Source of the DNA: Aquimarina sp. RZ0
GTDB taxonomy: Bacteria; Bacteroidota; Bacteroidia; Flavobacteriales; Flavobacteriaceae
Assembly: GCF_008370685.1 (NCBI RefSeq)
Contig: NZ_VTZU01000004.1
Coordinates: 124,001-188,000, forward strand
Reading direction: 5' to 3'
DNA: 64,000 bases
Shown: one piece after another, positions 62,345 to 64,000 of the stretch
How positions within the stretch are numbered: the first letter of the stretch is position 1
Layout of the letters: every line of letters starts with the position of its first letter
The notes under the pieces: generated by a model
Database searches by the model: none
Seen by the model: the letters and a program-made list of their open reading frames with translations, nothing else
Told to the model about the DNA's origin: nothing
Made by a program: the position numbers and the translations under genes

Positions 62345-62644
62345 CTAACGGTGCATATTGATTACTTTGATAATATCATTTTTTTGTAAAACTCCTGATT
62401 GGCGCCACAGTTGTTTTCCTTCTTTAAACAACATCATAGTGGGTACACCTCTAACCTGATATTTTGCTGCGAGTGATTGATTTTTATCAACATCTATTTT
62501 TACAATTTTTATATGTTCTCCCAGTTCATCTTTTACATCTTTTAGAATAGGAGTCAACATTTTACAAGGTCCGCACCAATCAGCAAAAAAGTCTATGATC
62601 ACAGGTGTTTTAGAATCTATAATATTAGAAAAGTTATCCTTCAT
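62345..62644 (-). CDS. trxA: Thioredoxin
   Basis: A 99-residue thioredoxin-fold protein with the redox site FFADWCGPCKMLTPIL and the cis-proline VRGVPTMMLFKEG. It reduces disulphides in the cytoplasm. A little short at the N-terminus compared with E. coli TrxA. The gene overlaps the upstream DUF998 gene by 4 nt (62641-62644), which indicates coupling; an FNR-type box lies upstream of that pair. Because there is more than one thioredoxin in most genomes the symbol is provisional. Confidence 0.93.
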   Translation of the reverse strand: MKDNFSNIIDSKTPVIIDFFADWCGPCKMLTPILKDVKDELGEHIKIVKIDVDKNQSLAAKYQVRGVPTMMLFKEGKQLWRQSGVLQKNDIIKVINMHR

Positions 62645-63264
62645 TTTGATTTTCTATTTAGGATCTTAAAATACTCTTTTTTTGATATAGTAAACTCATA
62701 AAATTTAAAAGAATATAGTATCCACCCAAAAGCAATAATAAAAATACCTCTGTGATAGATTCCTCTGTAGCCAGAATGGATAAAAATAGAATAAGACAAT
62801 ATTAAAACGATAATTCCAATGACAATCGAAGCCATTTTTTGTTCGCTCCATCTGGCAATAAAACTAATAGATAAAGCATATATAAAAAAAGAGACTCCAT
62901 TGATTGTCGAAAAGATGGCATGCATCTCATTCTGAAATGAATCAAATACCAGCTCTCGATTCAGGGGAGCTGATAAGAATATCCCTGTCAATACCAAAGA
63001 AATACAAAAAACTAAAAGTAACAGCGTTTGGAGATGGTGTTTGTGCAAAATTTTAAACCCATTAATAAAAGTTATAAAACCCAACAATATAAAAATAAAG
63101 TTCATAATCCAATTGTACGGAGTATTTTGTGCTCCTAATTCACTTAATGTGTTTTTAAGTAAAGAATATTCCCGGTCAGTAAAAAAAGGAAGTATGAATG
63201 CTGCTAATAGAAGCATCGCGTATATGATCAAAAAAAATAGATAGCTAGATTTTGTCTGTTTCAT
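62641..63264 (-). CDS. DUF998 family membrane protein
   Basis: A 207-residue protein with six hydrophobic helices. The conserved opening loop LKNTLSELGAQNTPYNWIMN is the DUF998 signature. Others include SAPLNRELVFDSFQNEMHAI. No catalytic residues are known for this family and the function is unknown. It is translationally coupled to thioredoxin (4-nt overlap), and it lies 134 bp downstream of the FNR-type box at 63398-63409. Confidence 0.85.
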   Translation of the reverse strand: MKQTKSSYLFFLIIYAMLLLAAFILPFFTDREYSLLKNTLSELGAQNTPYNWIMNFIFILLGFITFINGFKILHKHHLQTLLLLVFCISLVLTGIFLSAPLNRELVFDSFQNEMHAIFSTINGVSFFIYALSISFIARWSEQKMASIVIGIIVLILSYSIFIHSGYRGIYHRGIFIIAFGWILYSFKFYEFTISKKEYFKILNRKSK

Positions 63265-63397
63265 ATTTTTGTTTTTTAAAGCATAAATAAAAATGGTATT
63301 ACATCAAGTTAGAACCAGGTAAAATTGAGGAATAGAATGCTCCTAATAATCTGAACTTTTGTTGTATATAATTAGGGATGAGAATGATTAAAAAAAA

Positions 63398-63409
63398 TGA
63401 TATCAATCA
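63398..63409 (-). promoter_or_regulatory. FNR-type box upstream of the DUF998-thioredoxin pair
   Basis: TGATATCAATCA is TGAT-N4-ATCA. At 23 nt downstream on the minus strand (63374-63367) is TAATTATA, only a weak -7 element. The start codon is 134 nt from the box. Confidence 0.45.
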
Positions 63410-63427
63410 ATGGAGGTAAAAGTACAA

Positions 63428-63453
63428 GCGGATTTCTTTAAAGAAAAATCCGC
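63428..63453 (-). terminator. Hairpin after the 94-residue membrane protein gene
   Basis: GCGGATTTCTTT and AAAGAAAAATCCGC form a stem with one bulge, 40 bp after the stop. No clear T run follows; termination is probable but weak. Confidence 0.45.
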
Positions 63454-63492
63454 CTGTATCTATGTGAATATAAAATAACCGGTATGTTGTGG

Positions 63493-63777
63493 TTAAAACA
63501 AGTTATTTCCGATAAGTAATAAACTGTTAACTACCAGGCTGATAATTAACAGATCTAGCACTAATTTAGGTTTTTGTACCGTTAAGATAGCGGCATTATG
63601 AGCACTACAGACAACGACGGTTAAGAAAACAAAGAACATTTGTAGTGGACCATTGCCGTCAAATAAAGTTGTCATAATTGCAATAGAGCCTAAACAGGTC
63701 GAAGCAATGATTGCCAGTGCAGAGTATCCAATATAGTTTTCTGAGAAATCAGCATTTATTTTAGCATATAATGTCAT
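63493..63777 (-). CDS. Small membrane protein of unknown function
   Basis: A 94-residue protein with three hydrophobic segments: SALAIIASTCLGSIAIMTTL, MFFVFLTVVVCSAHNAAILT and LLIISLVVNSLLLIGNNL. No family recognised. Its promoter has an FNR-type box with the same 23-nt spacing to a -7-like element as the universal stress protein gene, so it may be produced under oxygen limitation. Confidence 0.75.
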   Translation of the reverse strand: MTLYAKINADFSENYIGYSALAIIASTCLGSIAIMTTLFDGNGPLQMFFVFLTVVVCSAHNAAILTVQKPKLVLDLLIISLVVNSLLLIGNNLF

Positions 63778-63800
63778 AGTAGTATGTTTTATTTTTAAAG

Positions 63801-63843
63801 TAAAAGTAGGCAGCCAGGACTTTTTAAAATATGATAAAAATCA
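63801..63843 (-). promoter_or_regulatory. FNR-type box and -7 element of the small membrane protein gene
   Basis: On the minus strand the box (63832-63843, TGATTTTTATCA) lies 23 nt upstream of TACTTTTA (63808-63801), a -7-like element with final A. The start codon 63777 is 23 nt further on. The box-to-element spacing equals that of the universal stress protein promoter. Confidence 0.5.
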
Positions 63844-63947
63844 GTTTTATACTATAGATGATTAGGTAGATAAACTTTTTAAAAAGCAATTGTAGTTTTT
63901 TACAGGTAATATTCAGGTTTCATCAGAGCAGTTTATACGATCAATCA

Positions 63948-63990
63948 TAAATTTATAGGTTCAGAAGAATGTTTTTTATGATAAAAATCA
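63948..63990. promoter_or_regulatory. Second FNR-type box, sharing a 19-bp repeat with the previous one
   Basis: TATGATAAAAATCAGTTTT at 63977-63995 repeats 63830-63848 exactly. The box is 63979-63990. On the minus strand TAAATTTA (63955-63948) lies 23 nt away. It may be a second promoter of the gene at 63493-63777 or serve a gene beyond the window edge. Confidence 0.4.
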
Positions 63991-64000
63991 GTTTTGGTAA

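Noticed and set aside
63898-63960. Further FNR-like site (GATCAATCATAA)
   Set aside because: Does not fit TGAT-N4-ATCA; spacing and half-sites are wrong.

Overview
The window is AT-rich chromosomal DNA of a marine-type member of the Bacteroidota, most likely family Flavobacteriaceae; an Aquimarina-like genus is possible but cannot be proven here. The support is a SusC/SusD pair, a FecI/FecR-controlled TonB receptor, type IX secretion (T9SS) C-terminal sorting domains, many Bacteroidota-type lipoproteins, DUF4249, DUF4286 and DUF3109 proteins, and promoter -7 elements of the Bacteroidota form TAnnTTTG. No phage, plasmid, CRISPR array or intact insertion sequence was seen.

Layout. (1) 1-8663, minus strand: one long nitrogen-scavenging operon running porin, UreH-type nickel permease, urea ABC transporter urtA-urtB-urtC-urtD-urtE, fused urease gamma/beta subunit, and the start of ureC (cut by the window edge). 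Urea is taken up, hydrolysed, and the enzyme is supplied with nickel. (2) 8664-9653: non-coding, with repeats. (3) 9654-15517: MscS channel, HupE/UreJ-like protein, dCMP deaminase, CtpA-type S41 protease, two tandem paralogous small membrane proteins, a MarC protein and a DUF3109 protein. (4) 15596-20420: a small lipoprotein, a membrane-anchored TPR-CHAT (caspase-like) protein, and a convergent sigma factor/anti-sigma pair. (5) 20421-30150: tRNA-Leu and housekeeping genes prs, rplY, pth, ribF, an HTTM membrane protein, serS and a TPR protein. (6) 30240-38459: a VCBS/UnbV protein with a SusC/SusD pair. (7) 38460-44571: a long AT-rich gap, then DUF4286, rsmA, mgtE, a small cysteine-rich double-glycine peptide, a thioesterase and a cupin. 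(8) 44764-50811: two T9SS cargo proteins, one a GH16 glycosidase. (9) 51218-57654: ECF sigma, FecR, TonB receptor, DUF4249 lipoprotein and an HExxH lipoprotein. (10) 58112-64000: a second sigma/anti-sigma pair, a sterol-desaturase-family protein, acylphosphatase, universal stress protein, thioredoxin and small membrane proteins.

The most notable observations are these. First, two families of dispersed non-coding repeats: a 162-bp element with imperfect terminal inverted repeats in three virtually identical copies, and a roughly 95-bp hairpin-rich REP-like element in four copies plus a fragment. Second, four matches to an FNR-type palindrome TGAT-N4-ATCA within the last 3 kb, three of them exactly 23 nt from a -7-like element, which suggests a redox or oxygen-limitation regulon. 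Third, a candidate RiPP or bacteriocin-like precursor with a GG leader and six cysteines. Fourth, a CHAT protein that should face the periplasm, next to an anti-sigma factor whose C-terminal part should also be periplasmic; this is a plausible proteolytic signalling pair.

All assignments come from reading the sequence and protein motifs; no database search was run.
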